From Natrinema sp046097095 (GTDB lineage: Archaea > Halobacteriota > Halobacteria > Halobacteriales > Natrialbaceae), in the NCBI RefSeq assembly GCF_046097095.1, contig NZ_CP175698.1, forward strand, positions 1,302,001 through 1,366,000: a DNA stretch of 64,000 nucleotides, written 5' to 3'. Both the position numbers and the translations under genes were made by a program. The notes below the pieces were generated by a model. That model worked only from the letters and a program-made list of their open reading frames with translations. It ran no database searches and was not told the DNA's origin. Shown here piece by piece: positions 25,849-34,561 of the stretch; the stretch's first letter is position 1; each line of letters begins with the position of its first letter.

Positions 25849-27216
25849 ATGGTCATTGGTACGTTCAGGCGTCTTCTCCGGGGGAGCGTTCTCACCTCGT
25901 CCGCGTCGGCAAGGGGAGCGACCGCCGTGGAACCGACGGGGAAGTCCGAGCCGTCGCTCAAGGCGGCCGAGGCCGGTACACCGCTCGATATCTGTCTGCT
26001 GAGCTACCGGTCGAACCCGTATTCGGGGGGACAGGGAGTCTACGTGAAGTACCTCAGTCGGGCACTGACCGAGCTCGGCCACTCCGTCGACGTGATCTCG
26101 GGAAAACCGTATCCGGAACTGGACGACGACGTCGACCTGGTGAAACTACCTGGCGAGAACGTCGTCGACGAACTCGACCGGCTAGGTCAGTTCGAACCGT
26201 CCTATCTCCGCGATCCGCTCGCCCTCTACGAGTGGCTGAGCGCGCTCACCGGCGGCTTTCCGGATCCCTACGCCTTCGGCCACCGCGTCGTCGACTACTT
26301 CGACGAACACGAGCCCGATTACGACGTGATCCACGACAACCAGTCGCTCTGTCACGGCCTCCACGCGCTGCGCGAGCGGGGCCACCCCGTCGTGGCGACC
26401 GTCCACCATCCGATCACCGTCGACCGCGACGCCGCCCTCGCCGCGGCAGACGACTGGAAAGAGCGACTGCTGATCCGCCGGTGGTATCGCTTCCTCGAGA
26501 TGCAACGCGAAGTCGTCCAAGCGCTCCCCCACGTCCTGACCGTCTCCGAGTCGGCCAAACGCCACACCGTCTCCGATTTCGGTGCCGATCCCGATGCGAT
26601 CCGCGTCGTCCACAACGGCATCGATACAGAGTTGTTCGAACCCCGCGAGCGGCCCCGCGACCGCCCGCGGATCATGACGACCGTCAGCGCCGACGTGCCG
26701 CTGAAGGGGGCGCGTTACCTCCTCGAGGCCGTCGCCGAGGTACGCGAAGCCGTCGACGCCGAACTCGTCGTCGTCGGCGAGTTTGACGAGGGCGGCGACT
26801 GCGACCGGCTGATCTCGAGACTGGGAATCGGTGACGCGATCGAGACCCACAGCGAGATCAGCTACGACCGGATGGTCGACCTCTATGGAACCGCCGACGT
26901 AGCCGTCGTCCCGTCGATCTACGAGGGCTTTGGCCTCCCCGCGGGCGAGGCACTGGCCTGTGGCGTCCCGGTCGTCGCGACCACCGGCGGGGGGCTCCCC
27001 GAAGTGGTCGGCGACGCCGGCGTCCTCGTCGAACCGGCCGATTCGGCCGCACTCGCGGAGGCGATTCGGGAGCTACTGACCGACGACGAGCGCCGCCGTC
27101 GGCTCGGCGAGCGCGGCCGCGAGCGCATCGTCGAGGAGTTCGACTGGGGGCGGGCTGCCCGCGAGACCGTCCGAACATACCGCGATGCGATCGAAACGCG
27201 TACACGGAGGACCTGA
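25849..27216 (+). CDS. Glycosyltransferase family 4
   Basis: 455 aa with a two-domain GT-B fold. The N-terminal domain begins at about residue 44 (LDICLLSYRSNPYSGGQGVYVKYLSRALTELGHSVDVISG), so a GTG at 25927 giving 429 aa is an alternative start. The C-terminal donor site has HNGIDTELFEPRE, TTVSADVPLKGARYLLEA and the EGFGLPAGEALACGVPVVATTGGGLPEVV block (in part) with the retaining E-x7-E motif. It transfers a sugar from a nucleotide donor to lipid or glycan. First gene of a three-gene operon with the methyltransferase and the toroid protein. Confidence 0.88.
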   Translation: MVIGTFRRLLRGSVLTSSASARGATAVEPTGKSEPSLKAAEAGTPLDICLLSYRSNPYSGGQGVYVKYLSRALTELGHSVDVISGKPYPELDDDVDLVKLPGENVVDELDRLGQFEPSYLRDPLALYEWLSALTGGFPDPYAFGHRVVDYFDEHEPDYDVIHDNQSLCHGLHALRERGHPVVATVHHPITVDRDAALAAADDWKERLLIRRWYRFLEMQREVVQALPHVLTVSESAKRHTVSDFGADPDAIRVVHNGIDTELFEPRERPRDRPRIMTTVSADVPLKGARYLLEAVAEVREAVDAELVVVGEFDEGGDCDRLISRLGIGDAIETHSEISYDRMVDLYGTADVAVVPSIYEGFGLPAGEALACGVPVVATTGGGLPEVVGDAGVLVEPADSAALAEAIRELLTDDERRRRLGERGRERIVEEFDWGRAARETVRTYRDAIETRTRRT

Positions 27217-27217
27217 G

Positions 27218-27940
27218 ATGGAGACGATCGACTTCGACCGGCTTCCGCTGACGCCGAGTACGCGCGTCCTCGACGTTGGCTGTGGCGAGGGACGACACGT
27301 CCACGCCGCCGCCCTCGAGAACGTCGCCGAGGTCGTCGGCCTCGATCTCGAGCCTGAAAACCTGGCCGCGGCCCGCGACGATTTCGAGGAGTACATCGCC
27401 GGCGAGACGGACGTGCCAGTCACCTTTCTGTCCGGAGACGCGCTCCGGCTTCCCTTCGAAGACGGCGCGTTTGACATCGTCTGCTGTACCGAAGTGTTAG
27501 AGCACCTTCCAGATTACGAGGCGGCGATCGACGAACTCCGGCGCGTCTGTGCACCCGGCGGGACGCTCGCGGTGAGCGTGCCACGAGCGGGGCCGGAGCG
27601 AGTCTGCTGGGCGCTCTCCGACGAGTACCACCGCGTCGAGGGCGGCCACGTCCGTATCTTCGACCGCGAGGAGCTTCGGGCCGCGATCGAGCACCGGGGC
27701 TTCCGGAAGGTCGGCGGCCACTTCGCCCACGCCTTACACGCGCCCTACTGGTGGCTGAAATGTCTCTGGTGGGACCGCGATCAAAACGACGACGCGCCGC
27801 TGGCGCTGCGGGCCTACGACCGCTTTCTGGAGTGGGACGTCCTCGAGTCACCCCGTCCGGTGCGGCTGCTCGAGCGCGCGCTCGATCCGGTCGTCGGCAA
27901 GAGCGTCGTCTACTACTTCCGGCTGGAGGGGCGGGCGTGA
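27218..27940 (+). CDS. Class I SAM-dependent methyltransferase of the GT4 operon
   Basis: 240 aa from ATG 27218, one base after the GT4 stop. Motif I VLDVGCGEGRH is near the N-terminus, then VVGLDLEPENL, LSGDALRLPFEDGAFDIVCCTEVLEHLPDYE and LRRVCAPGGTLAVSVP, all Methyltransf_11. A Trp-rich segment follows (YWWLKCLWW) that may touch membrane or a hydrophobic acceptor. Its last four bases overlap the GTG start of the next gene (GTGA), so translation is coupled. Likely methylates the glycan or lipid made by the GT4 enzyme. Confidence 0.88.
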   Translation: METIDFDRLPLTPSTRVLDVGCGEGRHVHAAALENVAEVVGLDLEPENLAAARDDFEEYIAGETDVPVTFLSGDALRLPFEDGAFDIVCCTEVLEHLPDYEAAIDELRRVCAPGGTLAVSVPRAGPERVCWALSDEYHRVEGGHVRIFDREELRAAIEHRGFRKVGGHFAHALHAPYWWLKCLWWDRDQNDDAPLALRAYDRFLEWDVLESPRPVRLLERALDPVVGKSVVYYFRLEGRA

Positions 27941-28983
27941 GCGACGCCTCCGGCCGCCAGTCGCTCTCGGCGTGGAGCCTCGAGCCCGCGATCGACTACG
28001 TCGAGCGCGTCCAGCGATCGGACGGGCTCATTCTCTGGTACCCCGACGGGCCGGCAGATCCCTGGGATCACGTCGAAAGCGCGATGGGGCTATCGATCGC
28101 CGGCCGCCGCGAGGCCGCCGAGCGCGCCTACCGCTGGGTGGCCGACGCCCAGCACGACGACGGCGCGCTGTGGGCCACCTACGGCGAATCGGAAGACGGC
28201 GACGGGGCCCACGCGGGCGACGAGCCGCGCAAGGAGACCCACCGCAGCGCCTACGTCGCCGTCGGCGTCTGGCACCACTACCTGTGTACCGGCGACCGAG
28301 CGTTTCTCGAAGCATTGTGGCCGACCGTCTGCGACGCGCTCGCGTTCGCGTGCGCCCAGCAGGCCGACAGCGGTGAAATCTACTGGTCGGTCGACCCGAG
28401 CGGCGAGGCCTACGAGGACGCGCTCATCGCCGGCTGTGCCTCGCTCTACAAGAGCCTCGCTTGCGGCGCGGCAATCGCGGACGAACTCGGCCACGTCGCG
28501 GTCCGCGACCGGTGGCTCGAGGCCCGCGCCGACCTCGGGACCGCGATTCGCACGCGGCCCGACCGGTTCGACCGCACGTGGGAGAGCAAGTCCCGCTACG
28601 CGATGGACTGGTTCTACCCCGTCCTCTGTGGCGTCCTGACTGGTGAGCCGGCGCGAGATCGGCTCGAGGCCGGGATGGGGAGATTTCTCGAGGACGGGCT
28701 GGGCTGTCGCTGCGTGGACGACGAGCCGTGGGTGACCGTCGCCGAGTCCTGCGAACTGGTGATTTCCCTGGCCGCGGTAGGGCACACGGAGCGCGCACGC
28801 GAGATTTACGAGTGGCTGTTCCAATGGACCGACGACGAGGGCGTCTTCTGGACGGGCTACCAGTTCGAAGACGAGGTGTTCTGGCCGAGCGAACGGCCGA
28901 CGTGGACCTGCGGGGCGGCGGTGCTAGCTGCTGATGCGTTATCGGGGGTATCGGGGGCCGCGGATCTGTTTACTAATCCGTAG
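27937..28983 (+). CDS. Alpha/alpha-toroid (prenyltransferase/six-hairpin-like) protein
   Basis: 348 aa from GTG 27937, which overlaps the methyltransferase stop by four bases. It is built of repeated helical hairpins with YVERVQRSDGLILWYPDGPADPWDHVESAMGLSIAG (in part), AYRWVADAQHDDGALWATYG, HRSAYVAVGVWHHYLCTGD and VFWTGYQFEDEVFWPSERPTWTCGAA, all aromatic- and acid-rich. Such barrels occur in prenyltransferases and in GH15-like glycosidases; which one is open. In an operon with a GT4 and a methyltransferase, a glycan- or polyprenol-related role is likely. Confidence 0.72.
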   Translation: MSDASGRQSLSAWSLEPAIDYVERVQRSDGLILWYPDGPADPWDHVESAMGLSIAGRREAAERAYRWVADAQHDDGALWATYGESEDGDGAHAGDEPRKETHRSAYVAVGVWHHYLCTGDRAFLEALWPTVCDALAFACAQQADSGEIYWSVDPSGEAYEDALIAGCASLYKSLACGAAIADELGHVAVRDRWLEARADLGTAIRTRPDRFDRTWESKSRYAMDWFYPVLCGVLTGEPARDRLEAGMGRFLEDGLGCRCVDDEPWVTVAESCELVISLAAVGHTERAREIYEWLFQWTDDEGVFWTGYQFEDEVFWPSERPTWTCGAAVLAADALSGVSGAADLFTNP

Positions 28984-29210
28984 CCGGAGTGATCTCTACC
29001 GGGCGGCTGTCAGTGAATCAGTTCGCTTACTGGGGCTAAATTAGACGGTCGCGCGGAGACAAGGAGTTGGTACCTCAGGTTGAATACTCCCGCTACTTCT
29101 GGATTTTCCCGCATGAACTCGTCACTCAGTGTCAGTTCAACGATCACGTCATATCCGATCTCGAGTTTGGAAGCATTATCCTTAAATTCTTTAAGAATGG
29201 ATCCTGATAT

Positions 29211-29387
29211 ATGGACCGAACAGAATGGTTTCTGGGACTGATCGTATTTTTCTTAGCATCAATAGTTTATGTAATTGGAGAAGGAGACAGCACCCCTATG
29301 ATCATCGTGATACCGCTCATGATCACTCTTTACGGGCTGCCTATTTATTTGGTTATAAATTCATTTGCCGACAAAATCTCAAATTGA
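29211..29387 (+). CDS. Small two-helix membrane protein (58 aa)
   Basis: 58 aa with two hydrophobic helices, WFLGLIVFFLASIVYVIG and MIIVIPLMITLYGLPIYLVI, split by a short acidic turn GEGDSTP; the ends are DRTE and ADKISN. The ORF is intact and the frame is clearly protein-like against a background of stops, with A+T-rich codons typical of this 29-36 kb section. No family recognised. It lies downstream of the toroid gene across ~230 bases of A+T-rich DNA. Confidence 0.65.
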   Translation: MDRTEWFLGLIVFFLASIVYVIGEGDSTPMIIVIPLMITLYGLPIYLVINSFADKISN

Positions 29388-29445
29388 GAGGCCCATTTGT
29401 ATATAACATCAAATAAACCACGACACCAGTGAGCGCATTTAGTGG

Positions 29446-29644
29446 TCAATACTCAGTTAGATCATCGGCAGCAAGCTCCCCAGCAAGATATGCCCGACCC
29501 TGCTCACTGATCCGATACAGACCCCGATCTTCGTCGTAATACTCTACGAATCCACCGTCCTGCAGTGCTCGCAGTCTGCGCCGAACGTGCGAGATTTTGT
29601 AATCGATGTTGGCCTCGACAGTGGACGGATTCGCGATGAGGGGT
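29446..29644 (-). pseudogene. Winged-helix regulator fragment, C-terminal half
   Basis: Read on the minus strand, the last ~65 codons of a haloarchaeal wHTH protein are intact (VEANIDYKISHVRRRLRALQ, DEDRGLYRISEQGRAYLAGE, stop at 29446-29448). The N-terminal helix that should precede PSTVEANIDY is absent. The frame meets an opposite-strand fragment instead. So this is a truncated gene, not a start choice. Confidence 0.65.
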
Positions 29645-29646
29645 CG

Positions 29647-29835
29647 GTTTCCCTCGTTGAGAAGGACCCACAGCTACCCGAATCGGTCCTCGAGAGAAGG
29701 CGGACCGGTGCCCAACCGCCGGCCTACATGGCCGTCTACCGCCTGACGGGTGCCGGGAGCGCGCTGCTGATTCAGCGGGCCGAACGGCTCGCTGTGCTCT
29801 GTGACTTCCGGGGGAGCGGGGTGGCAGAGTCGTAG
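29647..29835 (+). pseudogene. Second regulator-like fragment on the plus strand
   Basis: The last ~62 codons of what looks like another small winged-helix protein (VSLVEKDPQLPESVLERRR, AVYRLTGAGSALLIQRAERLAVL, stop at 29833-29835). It has a wing-like strand and a C-terminal helix but no N-terminal half. It abuts the minus-strand fragment head to head, so a rearrangement or deletion joined two broken genes here. Confidence 0.5.
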
Positions 29836-29861
29836 CTATCGTACCCACTGTCACTGACACT

Positions 29862-29956
29862 TGATCGCTGGACGGCGTTGCAAGTAGTGTGTGGATCGTT
29901 TCAGTGGCGACTAGAGCGCGACTCGTCGTCAGATAGCGTATCGTCCAGGACGAATT
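29862..29956. repeat. Left copy of a ~95-bp direct repeat
   Basis: About 90% identical (some nine mismatches and one single-base gap) to 35476-35571, same orientation. On the minus strand it still encodes the FVLDDT end of the small membrane protein encoded at 35543-35719, so this copy is a gene 3' end left behind. The two copies bracket the transporter/RCK/Lrp island. Confidence 0.85.
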
Positions 29957-30104
29957 CAATCATTGTACTCTTGTGCGGACCCGATAGGGGAACAGATAAA
30001 CTGCTGCGACCTCCGTTTGTGAAATCGGGCGTTTGTTTTCTACATCCAATCCCTGTCCCACAGGCGAGTGCGCATTTTGAAAGCCATTCGCTTTTTCCTG
30101 TTGC

Positions 30105-30123
30105 CGTATAGGCGGTATATACG
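30105..30123. promoter_or_regulatory. Inverted repeat CGTATA-N7-TATACG abutting the permease start
   Basis: CGTATAGGCGGTATATACG ends at the base before the ATG of the permease gene. The arms are perfect 6-mers. A related GGTATACG lies just before the trkA-like gene (minus strand, 33824-33831) and a GTATATAC before the gene at 34333. It may be a promoter element plus operator of the island; no regulator is proved. Confidence 0.4.
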
Positions 30124-32559
30124 ATGGCTGATGACGCTCGAGACAGCACCTCCTCTGGGTCAGAGGCCGATACTGGCCAGTCGGAGGCGGCAGGCGAGGT
30201 TGAGACAGAACTCTCACGGGACATGAGTCTCGCCGACGTGACGTTCATCGGCGTTGGGGCGATGATCGGTGCCGGTGTCTTCGCCTTAACTGGGTTTGCT
30301 GCCGGGCTCGCCGGGCCGGCGTTGACACTGGCGTTCCTGCTGAACGGCTTCGTCGCAACGTTCACTGCGGTCTCGTATGCCGAGCTCGGTGCTGCGTTTC
30401 CCGAGGCCGGCGGTGGCTATCTCTGGGTCAAGGAAGCACTGGTCGATCCGAACGGGTTCTACGCCGGCTGGATGAGTTGGTTCGCCCACGCCGTCGCCTG
30501 TTCACTGTACGCAATCACCTTCGGAACGTTCTTGCTGGAACTGATTCACTACGCCGGCTATCTCCCTGCTCGAGAAGAGATCCTCCTCTTTGGGTTCATC
30601 ACCGGCTCGCTCCTCGAGAAGCTATTTGCGGTGCTGATGGTCGCGCTGTTTGCGTATATCAATTACCGCGGTGCCGAGGAAACGGGCACCGCCGGGATCA
30701 TCGTCACTGTAATCAAGGTTATCGTCCTCGGGATTTTCGTCGGCTTCGGTATCCTTGCAACCGTCAACAGCCCCAACTGGACCGGCAAGTTCCTGAACAG
30801 TCCAGAGTTCGCGCCGGCCGGTTTGTTCGGGATCGTCGGCGCGATGGGGTTTACCTACATCGCCTTCGAAGGATACGAGATCATCGTCCAATCAGGTGAG
30901 GAAGTCGTCAATCCGGGAACGAACATCCCGAAGGCGGTGTTCTACTCGATGGTCATCGTTGTTCCCATATACATCCTCGTCGCGTTCGCCTCCATCGGTG
31001 GCATCGAAGTAACGCAGGATCTCGTTCAGCAAGGTGGCCTCGGCGGCCAACAACAGGTGTACACGTGGGAACTGCTCGGAGAACTCGGAGAACTCGGTAT
31101 TATCGAAGCGGCGGGGCAGTTCGTTCCGTTTGGCGTTCCACTCCTTCTCTTCGCTGGACTGGCAGCGACGATGAGTGCGCTGAACGCGACGGTGTACTCG
31201 TCCAGTCGAGTCTCGTTCGCGATGGGTCGTGATCGGGCACTGCCGGCGATGTTTAAGCGAATCAATCCGGACAAGCGCACACCCGACGTGGCGATCTTCC
31301 TCTCAGCCGTCCTTATTGCGATTATGGCAGTCGCGCTCCCTATCGAGGCGGTCGCCGCCTCGGCAGACATCATGTTCATTCTGCTCTTCGTGCAGGTGAA
31401 CTGGACCGTCATCCGAATGCGTCAGACCCATCCTGACCTCCCGCGGACGTATACTGTTCCGTTTATGCCGTGGCCGCCGCTTATCGGGATCTTCCTGCAG
31501 TTTCTCTTGACGCCGTTTCTCATCTACACGCTGGGACTCGAGTTCGTCGGGATCGGTACCAGCAACCATGGGCTCATCGCACTTGTTACGACGACGGTCT
31601 GGATGGGACTCGGGCTTGCGATCTACTACGGCTACTCGAAACAGCAAGAAGCCGAGCAACTCGAGGAGGAAACACCGACGATCATTTCTGAGCGAACACC
31701 GTCAGAGGCGGAGCAGCAACTCGTCGTTCCTATTGCGAACCCCGAGAACGCGACTCAACTCATGCGGACTGCGGTCGATATCGTAGAGGATCGTGGCGGC
31801 GAAATACTCGTCATGAGTGTGGTGACGGTGCCCCAACAGACACCGATTTCGCAGGGTCGGCAGTTCATCACAGACGAACGCGAGGTGCTGAACGAGGCGA
31901 TGGAAATCGCAGAAGCAGAGGATATCCCCGTAAGCGGTACCATCCGTATCGGTCACGATGTCGCACAGGCGATTTTGAATACCATTGACCAGTATGGGAG
32001 TGAGGGTGTGCTGATGGGGTGGAAAGGACAGCACAAGAGCCAACGGCGTGATATCGTGCTCGGAAGTAACGTAGACACGGTTGCCCAAGAAGCGAACGCA
32101 GACGTACTCGTTGAGCGGTTAGGTCCCGATGCAACTGGTGCGGCAGAGACCGTGCTCCTCCCTACTGCGGGGGGTCCACACGCCGAGTTCGCAGCAGAGA
32201 TCGCATCTGCGATCGCTGATAGTGACAACTCGAGGGTCGATATCGTCCACGTTGTCGATCCGGATGCAGACGAGACGGAACGACGAAACGCACAAGAGCA
32301 ACTTGCGTCAACGAAAGATTATGTGAGTGATGCAGGAGAAATCACGACACGAGTCATAGAAGGCGATGACGTGGTCGAGACGATCGTCGAAGAGTCGGAG
32401 GGATACGACATTACGATCGTCGGCGCAACACGAGAAGGACTCCTTAATCAGCTCACCTTCGGTTCTGTGCCGGAAGAGATCGGCTGGAACGCAAAAAGCA
32501 CGGTTCTCATGGCAAAGCGGAATCTCGGAATAACGTCACTCCTCAATCGTTGGCTCTAA
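30124..32559 (+). CDS. APC-family amino-acid permease fused to two UspA domains
   Basis: 811 aa. Residues ~30-500 are an APC-superfamily transporter with ~12 helices: TFIGVGAMIGAGVFALTGFAAG (in helix 1, the unwound GAMIGAG substrate motif), then SYAELGAAFPEAGGGYLWVKEA. From ~531 a UspA domain (QLVVPIANPENATQLMRTAVD ... VLGSNVDTVAQEANADVLVERLG) and from ~672 a second UspA domain (ETVLLPTAGGPHAEFAAEI ... TIVGATREGLL ... FGSVPEEI). Usp domains bind ATP/AMP or c-di-AMP in some families and here face the cytoplasm. The gene heads the island that also encodes RCK proteins. Amino-acid substrate not known. Confidence 0.87.
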   Translation: MADDARDSTSSGSEADTGQSEAAGEVETELSRDMSLADVTFIGVGAMIGAGVFALTGFAAGLAGPALTLAFLLNGFVATFTAVSYAELGAAFPEAGGGYLWVKEALVDPNGFYAGWMSWFAHAVACSLYAITFGTFLLELIHYAGYLPAREEILLFGFITGSLLEKLFAVLMVALFAYINYRGAEETGTAGIIVTVIKVIVLGIFVGFGILATVNSPNWTGKFLNSPEFAPAGLFGIVGAMGFTYIAFEGYEIIVQSGEEVVNPGTNIPKAVFYSMVIVVPIYILVAFASIGGIEVTQDLVQQGGLGGQQQVYTWELLGELGELGIIEAAGQFVPFGVPLLLFAGLAATMSALNATVYSSSRVSFAMGRDRALPAMFKRINPDKRTPDVAIFLSAVLIAIMAVALPIEAVAASADIMFILLFVQVNWTVIRMRQTHPDLPRTYTVPFMPWPPLIGIFLQFLLTPFLIYTLGLEFVGIGTSNHGLIALVTTTVWMGLGLAIYYGYSKQQEAEQLEEETPTIISERTPSEAEQQLVVPIANPENATQLMRTAVDIVEDRGGEILVMSVVTVPQQTPISQGRQFITDEREVLNEAMEIAEAEDIPVSGTIRIGHDVAQAILNTIDQYGSEGVLMGWKGQHKSQRRDIVLGSNVDTVAQEANADVLVERLGPDATGAAETVLLPTAGGPHAEFAAEIASAIADSDNSRVDIVHVVDPDADETERRNAQEQLASTKDYVSDAGEITTRVIEGDDVVETIVEESEGYDITIVGATREGLLNQLTFGSVPEEIGWNAKSTVLMAKRNLGITSLLNRWL

Positions 32560-32744
32560 GACGATAGTGAACAAGTAGTTCCAGTTCGTAACCTTCGGAG
32601 TCGAGGTTGCGGCCTTCATGATGACGTGCGCAATGGCGCTGGATTATCTGTGGAACAGCTCGCCAGTGAAAGCCTAATCCGGAGTTCGACGACGAGTACG
32701 CTTTCAACGATAAGCGCTATCCGAATAGGAAGCGAAGGGGAACT

Positions 32745-32870
32745 ATGGCCCTCATCAGTATCATCGCAGCGCTACTCGGAATTGCACTCTTCGTCATGGT
32801 CCTCGCGCTCGTGATCGATATTGCGCGATGGGTCAGAGACCCCGATGCGAACTCTGGCCTTCAGACCTAA
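32745..32870 (+). CDS. Single-helix small membrane protein (41 aa)
   Basis: 41 aa: helix LISIIAALLGIALFVMVLALVID, then a basic-acidic tail ARWVRDPDANSGLQT. The ORF is intact with a sharp hydrophobic-to-polar change, ~185 bases after the permease gene on the same strand. It could be an accessory peptide of the transporter, as small one-helix subunits are for other permeases. No family recognised. Confidence 0.5.
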   Translation: MALISIIAALLGIALFVMVLALVIDIARWVRDPDANSGLQT

Positions 32871-33130
32871 GTGCTACTGACGGACCTCGTAGAGTCCTCG
32901 AGACAGGGCGTCGTGATGAAAACCAAGGGAGAGAGACGCATGTCTCCAATAACGATTCCGGAGACAATCAGTGCTGATACTGCCCACTACTCGCCCAGAC
33001 CAGAGAACCTAGCAGTGAGACGATTAGCGGCCCAGACAACGTCGCGAGCGATATGTCCATCGTAGATCGGCTACGTTAGCACGGAGAGCGTCCGACCGAG
33101 AGACCGCACCTCGATCGCTCGTTCCGGGAC

Positions 33131-33817
33131 TCATTCGATCCGATCTTCGGGATGGCCGAACGCATCGGTGAGTTTTGGCGTCGCCCCAAACGCCGAATAC
33201 ACTGTCAACAGATCGCCGGCCTCAATCCGCGTACTCCCCTGCGGTGTAAGCGGTGGGTCCCGTCCTTCGCGTTCGATCGCGACGACCAGCACCTCATCGG
33301 GAAGTAAGTCCTCGTCAGCCGTTTCGAGGAGAGTCTTTCCGGCGATAGGTGCCTTTCCGGTGACACGGATTTCGAATACTTCCGCGTCATCGCCGATCCG
33401 CATGTAGTCGATGATGGCCGGCCGAGCGACCGCTCGATAGAGGTATTCAGCGATGAGGTCTTGCGGATTTTCTATCGTGTTGACGTCGATCTGACGGAAT
33501 ACGTTCATATGTTCGGGATCGTGCACGACCGAGACGATCGACGGGACGTCGTGTTCCTGTGCGAGCAGACAGACCATGATGTTGGTCGCATCACGGTCGG
33601 TCGTGCTTATCAGTGCATCTGCCTGATCAATACCAGCGTCGGTAAGCACTTCGTGGGCCGTTGCGTCGGCAGTAAGGACTAGACAGTCATGCTCACCGGC
33701 GATCCGGTTTGCTCGTTCGGCATCTCGCTCGATGACGACGACTTCGTTTCCCGATCTGGTCGCGATTTCCATCAGCGGTGTTCCGATATCGCCCGCTCCA
33801 ACGATGATAATATACAT
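33131..33817 (-). CDS. TrkA-like RCK protein (RCK_N + RCK_C)
   Basis: 228 aa. N-terminal Rossmann RCK_N domain starts MYIIIVGAGDIGTPL (G-x-G-x-x-G) and continues VVVIERDAERAN, VLTADATAHEVLTDAGI, ALISTTDRDATNIMVCLLAQ. The C-terminal RCK_C domain runs ~150-225 (DDAEVFEIRVTGKAPIAGKTL, DEVLVVAIEREG, TRIEAGDLLTVYS). TrkA-type proteins gate K+ or other transporters by binding NAD(H) or nucleotides. No TrkH channel gene is nearby, so its partner could be the APC permease; that is inference. Confidence 0.87.
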   Translation of the reverse strand: MYIIIVGAGDIGTPLMEIATRSGNEVVVIERDAERANRIAGEHDCLVLTADATAHEVLTDAGIDQADALISTTDRDATNIMVCLLAQEHDVPSIVSVVHDPEHMNVFRQIDVNTIENPQDLIAEYLYRAVARPAIIDYMRIGDDAEVFEIRVTGKAPIAGKTLLETADEDLLPDEVLVVAIEREGRDPPLTPQGSTRIEAGDLLTVYSAFGATPKLTDAFGHPEDRIE

Positions 33818-33970
33818 ACAGAACGTATACCTCAGGCGACCGGCCGACTATCTCTTCGATCAATAATGACTACCGCTCTCGGGAAGCGATAGTGTTTGGA
33901 ACCATCTTGATGGCGCGTGCAGTCACTTGTTGGTGACTGGCTCCGCGGTGTGGTCCGTGACCGATCGCAT

Positions 33971-34333
33971 CTACTCGGAATTCGTATCATGTACGTCTCC
34001 CAGGAACGACCAGTGTAAGGTTTCCTCCCCGTCAGGGTGTCTTTCTCGTGTCACCTGATAGAGAGAGACGAGTCGAGTTTCCCTCTCGGAGTCTCCTTGA
34101 CTCGGTGGACGCTTTCGGACGAGGGTGTAGATCCCCCGGTCCTCAATGCTCAAGACTTCTCCCTCTGCGTCCTCGAGGATCTGTTCTTCGATGGGTTGCT
34201 GACTCTCTGTGAGACGCTGTTCGACGTATTCGTGAACTACGCGGAGTTCTGCCGATCCAAGCGTATCAAGTTCTTTGACGAGAGAGTCCGGGAGTTGGTC
34301 CGGTACCGATTGTTCGTCAACTGGATCGCTCAT
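33971..34333 (-). CDS. Conserved-type haloarchaeal protein of unknown function
   Basis: 120 aa, acidic, no membrane segment. Helical N-terminal half (SLVKELDTLGSAELRVVHEYVEQRLTE, in part), then a beta-like half (EGEVLSIEDRGIYTLVRKRPPS, ETRLVSLYQVTRER, LHWSFLGDV). The ORF is protein-like. It sits between trkA-like and Lrp-RCK_C genes, divergent from the latter, so it may belong to the same module. A GTATATAC element lies ~40 bases upstream. I recognise no family. Confidence 0.6.
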   Translation of the reverse strand: MSDPVDEQSVPDQLPDSLVKELDTLGSAELRVVHEYVEQRLTESQQPIEEQILEDAEGEVLSIEDRGIYTLVRKRPPSQGDSERETRLVSLYQVTRERHPDGEETLHWSFLGDVHDTNSE

Positions 34334-34561
34334 ACGAAAACCATTCGATCGGGAAAGGAAAATACTTCCGTTGTATATACTGGTTCGTTTGCTCGATCGG
34401 AGAATGCTTTCGGATCGTTTGGTACCGGGAGACCATGTAGCTAGTAGAAGCCAAAGAATTCAAACCGAACTGTAAAGCGATCTCCCCGGTCGGACATCTT
34501 CTCCAATCAATAACAAAAGCCAAGTTAAAAGGAAATACGGAACCAATACTCCCATATAAAT

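Noticed and set aside
29504..29959. 151-codon minus-strand frame over the fragment and repeat
   Set aside because: Runs through both fragments in a frame different from the winged-helix one; low complexity Thr/Ser/Arg.
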